Below are positions 54,847 through 63,334 of a DNA stretch of 64,000 nucleotides, in pieces; position 1 is the first letter of the stretch, and every line of letters starts with the position of its first letter. Position numbers and translations under genes: made by a program. Under the pieces are notes generated by a model, which did not search any database, was not told the DNA's origin, and saw only the letters and a program-made list of their open reading frames with translations. This DNA comes from Caproicibacterium argilliputei (GTDB lineage: Bacteria > Bacillota > Clostridia > Oscillospirales > Acutalibacteraceae): the NCBI RefSeq assembly GCF_029211325.2, contig NZ_CP135996.1:310001-374000 (forward strand). Direction: 5' to 3'.

Positions 54847-54848
54847 TG

Positions 54849-55199
54849 ACCAAACCTGTAAGCCGGGTTCTGTTGTAGACGACCATCTATCTTGGCCGGG
54901 CGTTGCCGCCACGGCTCAGTGCCACCTCCCCGGGACGCGCCGGGCCAGCGCTCGTGTCCCTCTGCGGTGTTGCTCCGGATAGGGTTTGCACAGCCGTCAA
55001 GTCTCCCTGACGCTGGTGAGCTTTTGCCTCGCCTTTCCACCCTTACCGCGGCCGCAAAGCCGCGGCGGTACTTTTCTGTTGCACTTTCCCTGGGGTTGCC
55101 CCCGGCGGCCGTTAGCCGTTATCCTGCCCTGCGGAGCCCGGACTTTCCTCGGAAGTTTGCTTTCGCGCATCTCCCGCGGCCGTCCAGCTTGCTCACAAT
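54849..55199 (-). ncRNA. rnpB: RNase P RNA, class A
   Basis: Minus strand. Conserved CR-I sequence GAGGAAAGTCCGGGCTCC near the 5' end, GGATAACGGC-type P4 partner region, and the 3' element ACAGAACCCGGCTTACAG before the terminator. About 350 nt, the usual size. Ribozyme subunit that matures tRNA 5' ends. The 5' end is set from the promoter, plus or minus a few bases. Confidence 0.93.
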
Positions 55200-55205
55200 T
55201 CTTCT

Positions 55206-55234
55206 ATTATAGTGGAATCCGGTGCTTCCGTCAA
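55206..55234 (-). promoter_or_regulatory. Promoter of rnpB
   Basis: Minus-strand TTGACG (55234-55229) and consensus TATAAT (55211-55206) with a 17-base spacer; predicted start near 55199. Confidence 0.85.
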
Positions 55235-55284
55235 GTACAGGACTTTGGAAGCGGCGGGTGCGGCGCGGCGCAAAAAGGATTTTC

Positions 55285-55313
55285 TTGACTTTGCAGGGGA
55301 ATTTCCGTATAGT
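55285..55313 (+). promoter_or_regulatory. Promoter of the AIM24 gene
   Basis: TTGACT at 55285-55290 and TATAGT at 55308-55313 with a 17-base spacer. Confidence 0.7.
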
Positions 55314-55374
55314 AAAAGGAAGATCGGCGCCGCAGCAACGGTGAGATTTTCACAAATGGAGAGGAGACTTCCCT

Positions 55375-56148
55375 ATGTATCGTATTTCAAATTTTCTGGA
55401 GAACGACGATGTGGACACCCTGGCGGCCATGGGGCCTTTTACAGTTGCGGAGTACCAGCGCGACTTGAGCGTGATGCCGGACACTGCCCAGCAAGCATAC
55501 TTTGCAAATGAAATGCACGTGCGCAAGCGGCAGGTGATCTGTGATCTTTCTAAAACCAGTGGCGTTACCGTGCAGGCAGGTGCCATGCAGTGGATGGTGG
55601 GAAATGTGCAGGCAACCACCGGCATCAAAAGCGTTGGCGACCTGTTTGGCAAGGCCGTGCGCGGCAAGGTGACTGGTGAATCTGCCATTAAACCAGAGTA
55701 TGTGGGGGACGGGACTCTGGTTTTGGAGCCGACCTATCGCCACATTCTACTGATGAATCTGAAAGACTGGAACGGTTCTGTGGTGCTGGATGATGGCCTG
55801 TTCCTGGCGTGCGAATCCAGCCTGAAGCAGAAAGCGGTCATGCGTTCTAACTTTTCCTCTGCGGTTGCCGGCGGCGAGGGACTGTTTAACCTGAGTGTGC
55901 AGGGCGAGGGCGTGCTTTGTCTGGAATCCCACTGCCCGCAGGAAGAACTAATAACCATAGACCTGCAGGACGACGTACTCAAGGTGGACGGCAATATGGC
56001 TATCGCGTGGAGCGGCAGCCTGGACTTTACCGTCGAACGTTCCGGCAAGTCGCTGATTGGCTCTGCCGCCTCCGGCGAGGGGCTGGTCAATGTTTACCGC
56101 GGCACCGGCAAAGTGCTGCTGGCGCCGGTTCTGCGGGGTACCGTTTAA
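55375..56148 (+). CDS. AIM24/TIGR00266 family protein
   Basis: 257 aa beta-rich protein. GVTVQAGAMQWMVGNVQATT is the family's 'AGxMxxM' region, and GSLDFTVERSGKSLIGSAAS plus GEGLVNVYRGTGKVLLAPV is the conserved second half. Bacterial members are soluble and of unknown molecular role; the mitochondrial namesake affects inner-membrane architecture. AGGAGA RBS. Single-gene unit between promoter and terminator. Confidence 0.85.
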   Translation: MYRISNFLENDDVDTLAAMGPFTVAEYQRDLSVMPDTAQQAYFANEMHVRKRQVICDLSKTSGVTVQAGAMQWMVGNVQATTGIKSVGDLFGKAVRGKVTGESAIKPEYVGDGTLVLEPTYRHILLMNLKDWNGSVVLDDGLFLACESSLKQKAVMRSNFSSAVAGGEGLFNLSVQGEGVLCLESHCPQEELITIDLQDDVLKVDGNMAIAWSGSLDFTVERSGKSLIGSAASGEGLVNVYRGTGKVLLAPVLRGTV

Positions 56149-56156
56149 AAAGGAAC

Positions 56157-56201
56157 CTAAAAAATCTTCGCTTTCGGGGTTTCCCGAAGCGAAGATTTTT
56201 T
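56157..56201. terminator. Terminator after the AIM24 gene
   Basis: Stem AAAAAATCTTCGCTTCGGG-like / CCCGAAGCGAAGATTTTTT with flanking A/T runs; probably works for the converging AraC gene too. Confidence 0.88.
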
Positions 56202-56208
56202 CAATTGT

Positions 56209-57084
56209 TTATTTTTCCTTGACCGGAATCCAGATCTCGCTTTCGTAGTCTGGGGAGCTCATTTCACCCAGTGAATACCATTCCACACTGATACCCTGCG
56301 CAATTTCGTAGTCCGGATTGCCGGGAAGCCAATTTTTAAAAATCTCCGTGTTGACGGACTGCAGAGCACCGGGCATCGGGCCAACGCAGCGGAACTTTGC
56401 CCAAGACCCGGCGGGCAGGGTGTAAAGCTGCATCCCATCCGGAACAGGTCCGCCCTTATAAGTTCCCGCAATCATGTAGCGAAACTGTTTGCCGTCGTTC
56501 AGGTCATCGATGCAGATGCCGAACTCGCCGACCATACAGCTATCTATTACCTGCTGTACCTCTGATGAATTGGACTTGGAAGTGCATTTTTCGCTGAACG
56601 CGCTCCAGAACTGTGGAATCTCCTTGTAAGAGCTGTCTTCGGAAAAAGATTTTTCAAATCCGATTACCTGTACGGGGTCCATGTGTTGAACAGTAAAATC
56701 CATGTCATTGCCTCCCTGTATGGTTACAGTAATTTTCAGGGGGAGAAACACTTTGATTTTGGATGCATTGCCGCGCAGCTGTGCCGGGGACACGCCGTGA
56801 AAGCGAATAAATGCTTTTGTAAAGCTTTCTGGCGTTTGGTAGCCGTACTTGTATGCCAAGTCAATGACTTTTTCCTGACCGGACAGGGATTCCAGTGCGG
56901 CAAGGTACAGCCGTCGCTGACGGATGTACTCTCCGACCGAGTAACCGGTCATTATCCGAAATCCTTTTTGAAAGTAAAACGGTGACAGGCATACCGTGTC
57001 GGCGATTTCCTGTATGGTCATTTCCGTAAGCAAATGTGATTCGATGTATGAAATTGTCAGCTTTAAGCTTTGCGTCCACTCCAT
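56209..57084 (-). CDS. AraC-family regulator with GyrI-like effector domain
   Basis: 291 aa from ATG 57084 (GGAGGTGAG upstream; the longer frame to 57306 overlaps the next gene). Two helix-turn-helix motifs at about 20-105: MTIQEIADTVCLSPFYFQKG and VIDLAYKYGYQTPESFTKAF. The second half (about 130-291) is a GyrI/Rob-type small-molecule-binding domain. This Rob/BmrR-like pairing often senses drugs or amphiphiles. Target genes are unknown. Confidence 0.85.
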   Translation of the reverse strand: MEWTQSLKLTISYIESHLLTEMTIQEIADTVCLSPFYFQKGFRIMTGYSVGEYIRQRRLYLAALESLSGQEKVIDLAYKYGYQTPESFTKAFIRFHGVSPAQLRGNASKIKVFLPLKITVTIQGGNDMDFTVQHMDPVQVIGFEKSFSEDSSYKEIPQFWSAFSEKCTSKSNSSEVQQVIDSCMVGEFGICIDDLNDGKQFRYMIAGTYKGGPVPDGMQLYTLPAGSWAKFRCVGPMPGALQSVNTEIFKNWLPGNPDYEIAQGISVEWYSLGEMSSPDYESEIWIPVKEK

Positions 57085-57122
57085 GTTTCTCACCTCCTGC
57101 TCATATTTTACCGGAAAGGCGG

Positions 57123-57416
57123 TCATTTGTCCTGTCTTTTTCTGCTTTCTTTTGTCTGCGGACTCTGCTCCGCAAGAAGTTCTCCGTGCAGGGTCACACG
57201 GCCACCGTCCGGGCACTTGAGGTCGAATGCAGGCGTTTTGTCGGAGCCGTAGTCCAGCGTACCGCCGTTGAGCAGGGCATAAACCATGGGATAAGCGCAG
57301 TTCCACAGTTCATGGCAAATGGGCGGACATAAGTCTTCTACCAGAAAGGTATCGCCGGTTTTATGGCAGCCGCTCCGGCAGCGGCTTTCGGTGATGGTCA
57401 GCTTGACTTTCGGCAT
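57123..57416 (-). CDS. TIGR04076-family protein
   Basis: 97 aa. MPKVKLTITESRCRSGCHKT, then GDTFLVEDLCPPICHELWNC and LKCPDGGRVTLHGELLAEQS, with Cys-rich positions and a GG turn. Resembles the small proteins of TIGR04076, whose function is unknown. Ends shortly before the AraC start. The basic tail is probably disordered. Confidence 0.7.
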   Translation of the reverse strand: MPKVKLTITESRCRSGCHKTGDTFLVEDLCPPICHELWNCAYPMVYALLNGGTLDYGSDKTPAFDLKCPDGGRVTLHGELLAEQSPQTKESRKRQDK

Positions 57417-57440
57417 TTTGGCTTCCTTTCTGAAAGCGTT

Positions 57441-58238
57441 TCAGTGCAGCATCGCGTACTGACCGATTTTTTCAAAGCCCAGCCGCAGGTAGATGCGGCC
57501 TGCGGCCGGATTGTCGTAAAAGAGGCACAGGAACTTGCGCCCCTTTGCGAAGCTTGCCTGGCACAGCGCCGCAACAGCCGCGCTGGCGTAGCCGTGGCCG
57601 CGCTCCTCCGGGCGGGTGGCAACCGACACCACCATGGCGTTCTGGCTGTTGTCTGCTGTGGTGGCAGCTGTGGCAAGCAGACGCTCACCACGGTAAACAC
57701 CGTAGGTCAGGCTGCCGTGGCGGTAGTTCTCCAGTTGCCGTTCCATGGCTTTTTCCGGTCCCAGATCGCTTTTTTCAAATTCCTGAATGCCCGAAAGCAA
57801 CTCCAGCAGCTGCGGAAAGTCCGCTTCCTCTAAAAGCCGGATTTGTACGTCCTGCGGCAGTGGTGCAGTAGCTTCGTCCCGCAGTTGGTTACAACGGCAC
57901 ATATAGGTCGGTTGCAATTCGAGCTTGGGGAAAAACGGCGTGAGCTTTTGCACCAGCTCCAGCTTGCCGCTGATGCAGTCGCAGGTGCGGCCTTTCAGAA
58001 ATTCCGCGACGGTTGCGGCGTTGTAGTCTTTTGATGGGCTGTAGACAATATAAGAATCGTAAAACTGCAGCAGCAGGCAGTCCCAATCCTGCGCGCCGGG
58101 GAAAGCCCAGACTTTTATAGGGCCGCCCTGTACGCCAAAGTTTTCAAGATCTCCGTAAAAGAACAGGTTCATTTCCGGTTCCTTGGCGATGTACTGGTAG
58201 ATGCGGGCACGGTCATTTTCTGTGCACAAGGTTGGCAT
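57441..58238 (-). CDS. GNAT-family acetyltransferase
   Basis: 265 aa. Acetyl-CoA motif A is visible as VATRPEERGHGYASAAVAAL; motif B region FYDNPAAGRIYLRLGFEKIG. The about 120 N-terminal residues form a second, less conserved domain, as in two-domain GNATs. AGGGG-type RBS about 9 bases before ATG. Substrate unknown. Confidence 0.8.
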   Translation of the reverse strand: MPTLCTENDRARIYQYIAKEPEMNLFFYGDLENFGVQGGPIKVWAFPGAQDWDCLLLQFYDSYIVYSPSKDYNAATVAEFLKGRTCDCISGKLELVQKLTPFFPKLELQPTYMCRCNQLRDEATAPLPQDVQIRLLEEADFPQLLELLSGIQEFEKSDLGPEKAMERQLENYRHGSLTYGVYRGERLLATAATTADNSQNAMVVSVATRPEERGHGYASAAVAALCQASFAKGRKFLCLFYDNPAAGRIYLRLGFEKIGQYAMLH

Positions 58239-58291
58239 GGTGGTTCATCCCCTCAATAAAAATGATAGAGTATGTGAAAGGCAAAGAAGCG

Positions 58292-58543
58292 TTAGCCATG
58301 CAGCCCCTTTGCCTGACGCTCCATGTCCTCAACGACAATGTCATAAATCTCGCCCAGCGTGGCGCAGTACTCCAGTACCTTCCACGGCGTGTTGGTATGG
58401 TAGTGGATTTTCAGCACATCCTCGCCGCCGACCGCCAGCAGGCAGTCACCCGGAATATTTGTGCGCAGATAATCGTTTACGGTGTCTTCGGACAGGTTTT
58501 GGCCGTCAATCAGTAATTGTGTATCATAGCGAAATTCCAGCAT
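58292..58543 (-). CDS. Stand-alone FakA/YloV-like middle domain protein
   Basis: 83 aa from ATG 58543 with AAAGGAA upstream (a frame to 58606 has no RBS and overlaps the neighbour). LRTNIPGDCLLAVGGEDVLK and IHYHTNTPWKVLEYCATLGE closely follow the pattern of the middle domain of fatty acid kinase FakA (GDSLLVVGDD...VKVHVHT...GxVLxYA). The DhaL-type kinase domain and the C-terminal EDD part are absent. It may bind lipid or FakB-type proteins; that is inference. Confidence 0.65.
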   Translation of the reverse strand: MLEFRYDTQLLIDGQNLSEDTVNDYLRTNIPGDCLLAVGGEDVLKIHYHTNTPWKVLEYCATLGEIYDIVVEDMERQAKGLHG

Positions 58544-58559
58544 AAAAAATTCCTTTCGG

Positions 58560-58925
58560 TTATAAGAGGGCGGTTGGTGCGGACGCTTCGGGGAGCAGCT
58601 CCACATGGAGAATGCTTTCGAGACGCAGCATCTGCGTTTTTACCGTTCCTTTTTTATCGGTGAAGCGAATTTTAACCCACTCCTCATCGGTATCCAAGAT
58701 GGTCACCGGGCAGTCGGTGTCCGGCGCGCTAGTTGAGGACAGGTCGTCGTCCAGTTCCAGCAGGCAGGTCTTTCCGGTTAATTCTGAAAAAAGTTTGGAC
58801 ATGGCGGTTCCTCCCTCAAGTTTCGATTTCAGCTTCCTTACTTTTCGTTCCAGATTGCGTAACCGTCCGGGGTAGCTGCTGTAGCACAGGAACAGTAGCA
58901 GGGCAATGACGCCGAGATATTCCAT
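58560..58925 (-). CDS. Small membrane-anchored hypothetical protein
   Basis: 121 aa. N-terminal membrane segment (about 3-17), a basic coiled-coil-like stretch (RLRNLERKVRKLKSKLEGG), and a soluble C-terminal part with VTILDTDEEWVKIRFTDKKG and many acids. AAAGGAG 7 bases before ATG. It is followed after 16 bases by the FakA-like gene, so they may be co-transcribed. Family not recognised. Confidence 0.6.
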   Translation of the reverse strand: MEYLGVIALLLFLCYSSYPGRLRNLERKVRKLKSKLEGGTAMSKLFSELTGKTCLLELDDDLSSTSAPDTDCPVTILDTDEEWVKIRFTDKKGTVKTQMLRLESILHVELLPEASAPTALL

Positions 58926-58958
58926 GGCTTTTCTCCTTTACAGCGGCAGATTTTGGAT

Positions 58959-60413
58959 TCAGTAGGTGTATTCGTCCAGCATTTTTTGTTTGATGTTCCA
59001 CAGCGGGCGCGAAAGATCCACATAGTAGCGGTGCGGGTTGTCAAAACGCAGCACTTCGTCCCAAAGGGTGCTCACTTCACGCTTGCAGTCCGCCTGCAGC
59101 TCACGCAGGGTCTTTTCCTTTGCCACACACTTGCCATGGTCAAACAGCTGCCTGCGCAGGGGAACCGCACGGAAGTTTGTCACGTGCTTGCGCTTCCAGA
59201 CATGGATGGGGTCAAAGATTTCGTAGGGCTTGGTGTCGTCAATGGTTTCGTTGTGCAGAGTGACCACATCGGCGATGGCTTTTCCGCTTTCGCGGTCATA
59301 AAGCCGCCACAGCTTTTTGAAGCAGGGGGTGGTGATTTTGGAAACATTCTCGCTGACCTTGATTTTCGGAATGATGGTGCCGTTTCCTGCTTCCACTGCG
59401 CAGAGCTTGTACACACCGCCGAAAACCGGATGGCTGCTGCTGGTAATCAGCCGCTCGCCGACACCGAAGGAGTCTACCGGCGCGCCTTGAATCAGCATAT
59501 CGCGGATGATGTACTCATCCAGTGAGTTGCTTACACAGATTTTGCAGTCCGGGTAGCCGGCTTCATCCAGCATCCGGCGCGCTTTTTTGGCAAGGTAGGT
59601 GATGTCGCCGCTGTCAATGCGGATACCGGCGGGGCGAAAGCCGCGCGGAACAACCTCTTCGTTAAATGTTTGAATCGCATTGGGAATGCCCGATTTTAGA
59701 ACATTGTAGGTATCCACCAAAAGGGTGCAGCTGTCAGGATACTCGCGCGCATAGGCGCGGAAAGCGTCCAGCTCCGTGTCAAACAGCTGTACCCAGCTGT
59801 GCGCCATGGTGCCCAGCGCCGGCACGCCGAAGTCGCGGTCACAGATGGTGCAGGCGGTGCCGCAGCAGCCGCCGATGTAAGCTGCACGCGCGCCCAATGT
59901 GGCACCGTCCGCGCCCTGTGCGCGGCGTGAGCCAAACTCCATGACCGGCCTGCCCTGCGCCGCGCGCACGATGCGGTTTGCCTTGGTGGCAATCAGGCTT
60001 TCGTGATTGATGGTCAGCAGAATCATGGTTTCGACGAACTGTGCCTGAATGACCGGGCCGCGCACTGTCAGAATCGGCTCGCCGGGGAAAATCGGCGTGC
60101 CCTCCGGAACCGCCCAGACGTCGCATACAAAATGGAAGTCGGCAAGATACTGCAGAAACGCTTCGCTGAAAATGCCGCAGCCGCGCAGATAGGCAATATC
60201 TTCCGGTGTAAAGTGCAGCTTCTGCAGGTAATCGGTCACCTGCTGAACGCCGGCCATGATGGCAAAGCCGCCGTTGTCCGGTACCTGGCGGAAAAACATA
60301 TCAAAGTACGCAATTCGGTCACGGAAGCCGTTGGCAAAGTAACCGTTTGCCATGGTGATTTCATAGAAGTCCGTCAGCATCGTCAGGTTCGTTTTTTCCC
60401 GCGTATTGTTCAT
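58959..60413 (-). CDS. pncB: Nicotinate phosphoribosyltransferase
   Basis: 484 aa from ATG 60413 (GGAGA 8 bases upstream; ATG 60428 has no RBS). TMLTDFYEITMANGYF near the N-terminus, the phosphorylated-His type region EFGSRRAQGADGATLGARAA, GIRIDSGDITYLAKKARRML and GVGERLITSSSHPVFGGVYK are all PncB marks. It makes nicotinate mononucleotide from nicotinate and PRPP for NAD salvage. Confidence 0.93.
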   Translation of the reverse strand: MNNTREKTNLTMLTDFYEITMANGYFANGFRDRIAYFDMFFRQVPDNGGFAIMAGVQQVTDYLQKLHFTPEDIAYLRGCGIFSEAFLQYLADFHFVCDVWAVPEGTPIFPGEPILTVRGPVIQAQFVETMILLTINHESLIATKANRIVRAAQGRPVMEFGSRRAQGADGATLGARAAYIGGCCGTACTICDRDFGVPALGTMAHSWVQLFDTELDAFRAYAREYPDSCTLLVDTYNVLKSGIPNAIQTFNEEVVPRGFRPAGIRIDSGDITYLAKKARRMLDEAGYPDCKICVSNSLDEYIIRDMLIQGAPVDSFGVGERLITSSSHPVFGGVYKLCAVEAGNGTIIPKIKVSENVSKITTPCFKKLWRLYDRESGKAIADVVTLHNETIDDTKPYEIFDPIHVWKRKHVTNFRAVPLRRQLFDHGKCVAKEKTLRELQADCKREVSTLWDEVLRFDNPHRYYVDLSRPLWNIKQKMLDEYTY

Positions 60414-60443
60414 TTTGCACGTCTCCATGTTCTATTATAAAAA

Positions 60444-60480
60444 ATTCTGTCACTGTATCCCCATGCTGTGACATAGTATG
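60444..60480 (-). promoter_or_regulatory. Hairpin in the pncB leader
   Basis: TGTCAC ... GTGACA, a 6-base inverted repeat with a 14-base loop, followed on the minus strand by AATTTTTT, about 30 bases before the start. It may be a weak terminator or an operator; I cannot say which. Confidence 0.3.
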
Positions 60481-60502
60481 GAAGGGAAACGATGATATCC
60501 CT

Positions 60503-60531
60503 ATTATAACAAACACAAAGGCAAATAACAA
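60503..60531 (-). promoter_or_regulatory. Promoter of pncB
   Basis: Minus-strand TTGTTA (60531-60526) and TATAAT (60508-60503) with a 17-base spacer. Confidence 0.7.
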
Positions 60532-60672
60532 ACCGTTTTTCAGCGATATGGCCAGAAAAGCTCGAACCGAAACGAAAGGGGTGCCTGCCCCGCCGCAGAC
60601 CGGTCTGTGCAGGGCGTGTGTTCTTTTCTTTCAATATTTGTGTAAAAAAGCCTAGCTTTATTTCTTATTTTA

Positions 60673-60701
60673 TTGCAACGAGATAAGAAATCGGTTATAC
60701 T
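60673..60701 (+). promoter_or_regulatory. Promoter of the HTH gene
   Basis: TTGCAA at 60673-60678 and TATACT at 60696-60701 with a 17-base spacer; divergent from pncB. Confidence 0.7.
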
Positions 60702-60707
60702 ATAAAT

Positions 60708-60937
60708 ATAATTGGGAAATATAACTGTTTTGCTGTATGCCTGCACAGGCGTCGTGACCCTGGCGCATGGGGTGTATCCGGGAGAGCGGGGATGGTTGGC
60801 TGCAGACCGGCTTTTCAGAAACAGCTGACGCATTCCCCTGTTTCATATGTCCTGAAAAAAGAAGATGCTTTTTGCAGCCGGGTGCGGCCAGTGCGCCCGG
60901 CAAACCACGGAGTTTATTTTTTAGGAGATGAACCAAA
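60708..60937 (+). other. Long structured leader of the HTH gene (no ORF)
   Basis: About 230 bases between the predicted transcription start and the TTG start. It has local inverted repeats (GCCTGcacaGGC near 60739; GCCGGGTGC...GCGCCCGGC at about 60878-60902). No T-run follows the last hairpin. It does not match a riboswitch class I know. Confidence 0.4.
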
Positions 60938-61201
60938 TTGAGATTACGCAAGCAGGCACTGGGCAACCGCAACTTAGTTGGTGCCCGCGTGGAGGCCGCT
61001 CGCAAGAGCGAGGGAATGAAGCAGAAAGAGCTGCTCGCGCAGCTGCAGGTACAGGGAATCGACATGAATGCTTCCGGTCTTTCCAAGCTGGAAGGGCAGA
61101 TTCGCTATGTTACAGACCATGAGCTAGTTGCGCTCGCTAAAATCTTCAATGTTTCTGTCGACTGGCTGCTGGGGCTGGACGACCACGAGGACAAAGGCTG
61201 A
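60938..61201 (+). CDS. Small HTH (XRE/Cro-like) regulator
   Basis: 87 aa, TTG start with AGGAGA 9 bases upstream. Helix-turn-helix: VGARVEAARKSEGMKQKELL, then LSKLEGQIRYVTDHELVALA and FNVSVDWLLGLDD, the classic XRE end. Single domain, so a small DNA-binding regulator with unknown target. Own promoter, long leader and terminator. Confidence 0.85.
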   Translation: MRLRKQALGNRNLVGARVEAARKSEGMKQKELLAQLQVQGIDMNASGLSKLEGQIRYVTDHELVALAKIFNVSVDWLLGLDDHEDKG

Positions 61202-61213
61202 CACAAGAATCCG

Positions 61214-61247
61214 GCGCTCCGTTTCCGCGTGAAACGGAGCGCTTTTT
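61214..61247 (+). terminator. Terminator after the HTH gene
   Basis: Stem GCGCTCCGTTTC / GAAACGGAGCGC with a 5-base loop followed by five T. Confidence 0.92.
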
Positions 61248-61344
61248 GCGTTGTGCGGTGCGCGACTTGTTCCGTACGGCAGGATGTGCTATACTTCTCC
61301 TTGTTCCCAAAGAGAACACGGAACAGAAAAGAGGGTGCAGGGCT

Positions 61345-61779
61345 GTGAAAATCACCTATACGGAAAATGATTTGCGTGTGGAAGAATATGAATCCCTGCG
61401 TGCGCAGGTGCAGTGGAAGCCCTTTACCCGGCGGCAGTCCGCCGCTGCCCTGCAGAACAGCCTGTATGTGCTGTGCGCGCGCACGGAAACGGGGGAGCCG
61501 GTCGGCATGGGGCGCATTGTCGGCGACGGTGCCACCATTTGCTATGTGCAGGATCTGGTGGTGGTGCCGGCGTGCCGCTGCCGGCACATTGGCACCGAGC
61601 TGATACACCGCCTGCGGGCGTATGTGCGCACGCTGGTGACCGGCGGCGAAACCATGCGGCTGTGTCTGATGTGCGCACTGGGCCGCGAGGGATTTTACGA
61701 AAACTGTGGGTTCCTTACGCGCCCAACGCCAGAACTTGGCCCGGGCATGATCAGCTGGCTGCAGGCGGAGCATACATGA
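61345..61779 (+). CDS. GNAT-family acetyltransferase
   Basis: 144 aa from GTG 61345 (weak GAGGG upstream). Motif A: VVVPACRCRHIGTELIHRLR, with the usual RxxGxG partly replaced (CRCRHIGTEL). C-terminal FYENCGFLTRPTPELGPGM. Single-domain GNAT, length normal. Substrate unknown. Confidence 0.8.
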   Translation: MKITYTENDLRVEEYESLRAQVQWKPFTRRQSAAALQNSLYVLCARTETGEPVGMGRIVGDGATICYVQDLVVVPACRCRHIGTELIHRLRAYVRTLVTGGETMRLCLMCALGREGFYENCGFLTRPTPELGPGMISWLQAEHT

Positions 61780-61939
61780 GGTCTTGCCATTTCTGTATGC
61801 CTATGCTATGATGGAGTCTACTTTTAAGTGAAGTGCAGTATCCGAAAAAAGCCGCCGAACAAAACTGGTTTGCCGGCTATGTATCTTGTGGCCGGATTTT
61901 CGTTCGTGCGGAAATCCGGCAGAGGAGGAACGAGACGAA

Positions 61940-62566
61940 ATGAACGTTTTGGTGATTGGGTGCGGCCGCTTGGGTGTGCGGCTTGCTGCGCTGCTGGATG
62001 AGCGCGGACACGAGGTGGCTGTGGTGGATGAGTCTGCTGCCATGCTTGCCCATCTGCCGGAAGATTTCAGCGGACTGGCGGTAACCGGTATGCCCATGGA
62101 CATGGCGGTATTGAAAAGCGCCGGTATCGAAAACTGTGACGCGGTGGCGGTTGTCACGCCGGATGATAATCTGAACATTACCATTTCTCAAGTGGCACGG
62201 GAGTTCTTTCATATCGACAATGTGGTGGCGCGCATTAGTGACCCTTCCCGCGAAAGCGTTTTTGCGGCGTTTGGCCTGCACACGGTGTGCCCAACCAAAA
62301 TGGCGGCGACATCCATTTATAATGCCATTACCGAGCCGTGGGAAAACCGTCAGCTGACCTTTGGCACAGCGTCGGTGGCTTTCCGTGTGTGGGAAGCAGA
62401 CCATGCGCATCAAGGCAGGCTGCTGCAGGAGGCACCGCATTTTTCGGAGGAAGCGGTTTTCGCGGTTGTGCGGGCAAACGGCAGCATGGAGCTGGCACAG
62501 CCGAATCAGTTTGACCAAAAGCTCAATGAGGGGGACCACGTACTTCTGGCCTCCGTTACGGATTAA
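61940..62566 (+). CDS. TrkA-family potassium channel regulatory subunit (first)
   Basis: 208 aa from ATG 61940 (GAGGAGG upstream). Rossmann RCK-N domain: MNVLVIGCGRLGVRLAALLD, then the acidic VAVVDESAAML; TrkA_C-like end near HVLLASVTD. Cytosolic gating subunit for a TrkH/KtrB-type channel, binding NAD(H) or ATP in the family. Only 12 bases from the next trkA-type gene. Confidence 0.88.
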   Translation: MNVLVIGCGRLGVRLAALLDERGHEVAVVDESAAMLAHLPEDFSGLAVTGMPMDMAVLKSAGIENCDAVAVVTPDDNLNITISQVAREFFHIDNVVARISDPSRESVFAAFGLHTVCPTKMAATSIYNAITEPWENRQLTFGTASVAFRVWEADHAHQGRLLQEAPHFSEEAVFAVVRANGSMELAQPNQFDQKLNEGDHVLLASVTD

Positions 62567-62578
62567 GGGGGCACAGAC

Positions 62579-63244
62579 ATGAATGTTGTCATTTTAGGGG
62601 GCGGCAAACTGGGCCGTCAGCTTGCCCGCAATATGTTGGACCGCAAGAACACCGTGCACTTGATTGAAAAGGATAAGCTGCGCTGTATGCATCTTGCCAA
62701 TGAGCTGGACATTGAGATTATTTGTGGGGACGGCACCGAGATCGAGGTGCTGCGCCGGGCGCAGACAGAGCACGCGGACTGCTTCCTGGCGGTCGGCGGC
62801 AGCGACCAGGACAATCTGGTGGCGTGCCAGCTTGCCAAGAAGGAGTTTGGCGCGCAGAAGGTGATTGCACGCGCGAACGACCCGCGCAACCTGCCTGTTC
62901 TGCGCACCCTCGGCACAGAGCTTGTTGTCAGCAGCACGGAAATTATTACAAACCTGATTGAACAGGAAGTGGATATGGCAGAAATGCATATGCTGGCTAC
63001 CCTGAACAAGGGTCGCGCGGCGATTTCCGCAGTTACCCTGCCAGACAACACGGAACTGGAGGGCGTGGCGCTGAAAGATTTGAGCCTGCCCGCCGGTTCG
63101 CTGCTCATTTCTGTGGTGCGCGGCGAAACCATGATGGTTCCTAACGGCGACACCATGTTTCAGCCGGGCGACGAAATCGTTGCGGTCTGCGAGGGTGCTT
63201 CACAAAGGAAACTGCAGGCGCTGCTGACCGCCACCCGCGGTTGA
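62579..63244 (+). CDS. trkA: TrkA-family potassium channel regulatory subunit (second)
   Basis: 221 aa. MNVVILGGGKLGRQLARNML, then TVHLIEKDKLRCMHLANELD and a TrkA_C end (MVPNGDTMFQPGDEIVAVCE). Distinct from its upstream neighbour, although both are one-RCK proteins. Together they may form the hetero-octameric ring that two-RCK TrkA makes as a single chain. Confidence 0.9.
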   Translation: MNVVILGGGKLGRQLARNMLDRKNTVHLIEKDKLRCMHLANELDIEIICGDGTEIEVLRRAQTEHADCFLAVGGSDQDNLVACQLAKKEFGAQKVIARANDPRNLPVLRTLGTELVVSSTEIITNLIEQEVDMAEMHMLATLNKGRAAISAVTLPDNTELEGVALKDLSLPAGSLLISVVRGETMMVPNGDTMFQPGDEIVAVCEGASQRKLQALLTATRG

Positions 63245-63274
63245 GGCGAAACGGTTCTATTTAAAAAGAAATAT

Positions 63275-63318
63275 AAAAGTCCGCTGCGGTTCTTCCGAAC
63301 CTGCAGCGGACTTTTTTG
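63275..63318. terminator. Terminator between trkA and the TrkH gene
   Basis: Stem AAAAGTCCGCTGC...GCAGCGGACTTTT with inner GGTTC/GAACC pairing and T-runs on both sides, between convergent genes. Confidence 0.9.
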
Positions 63319-63334
63319 CTGTTTTGCGGCTTTT

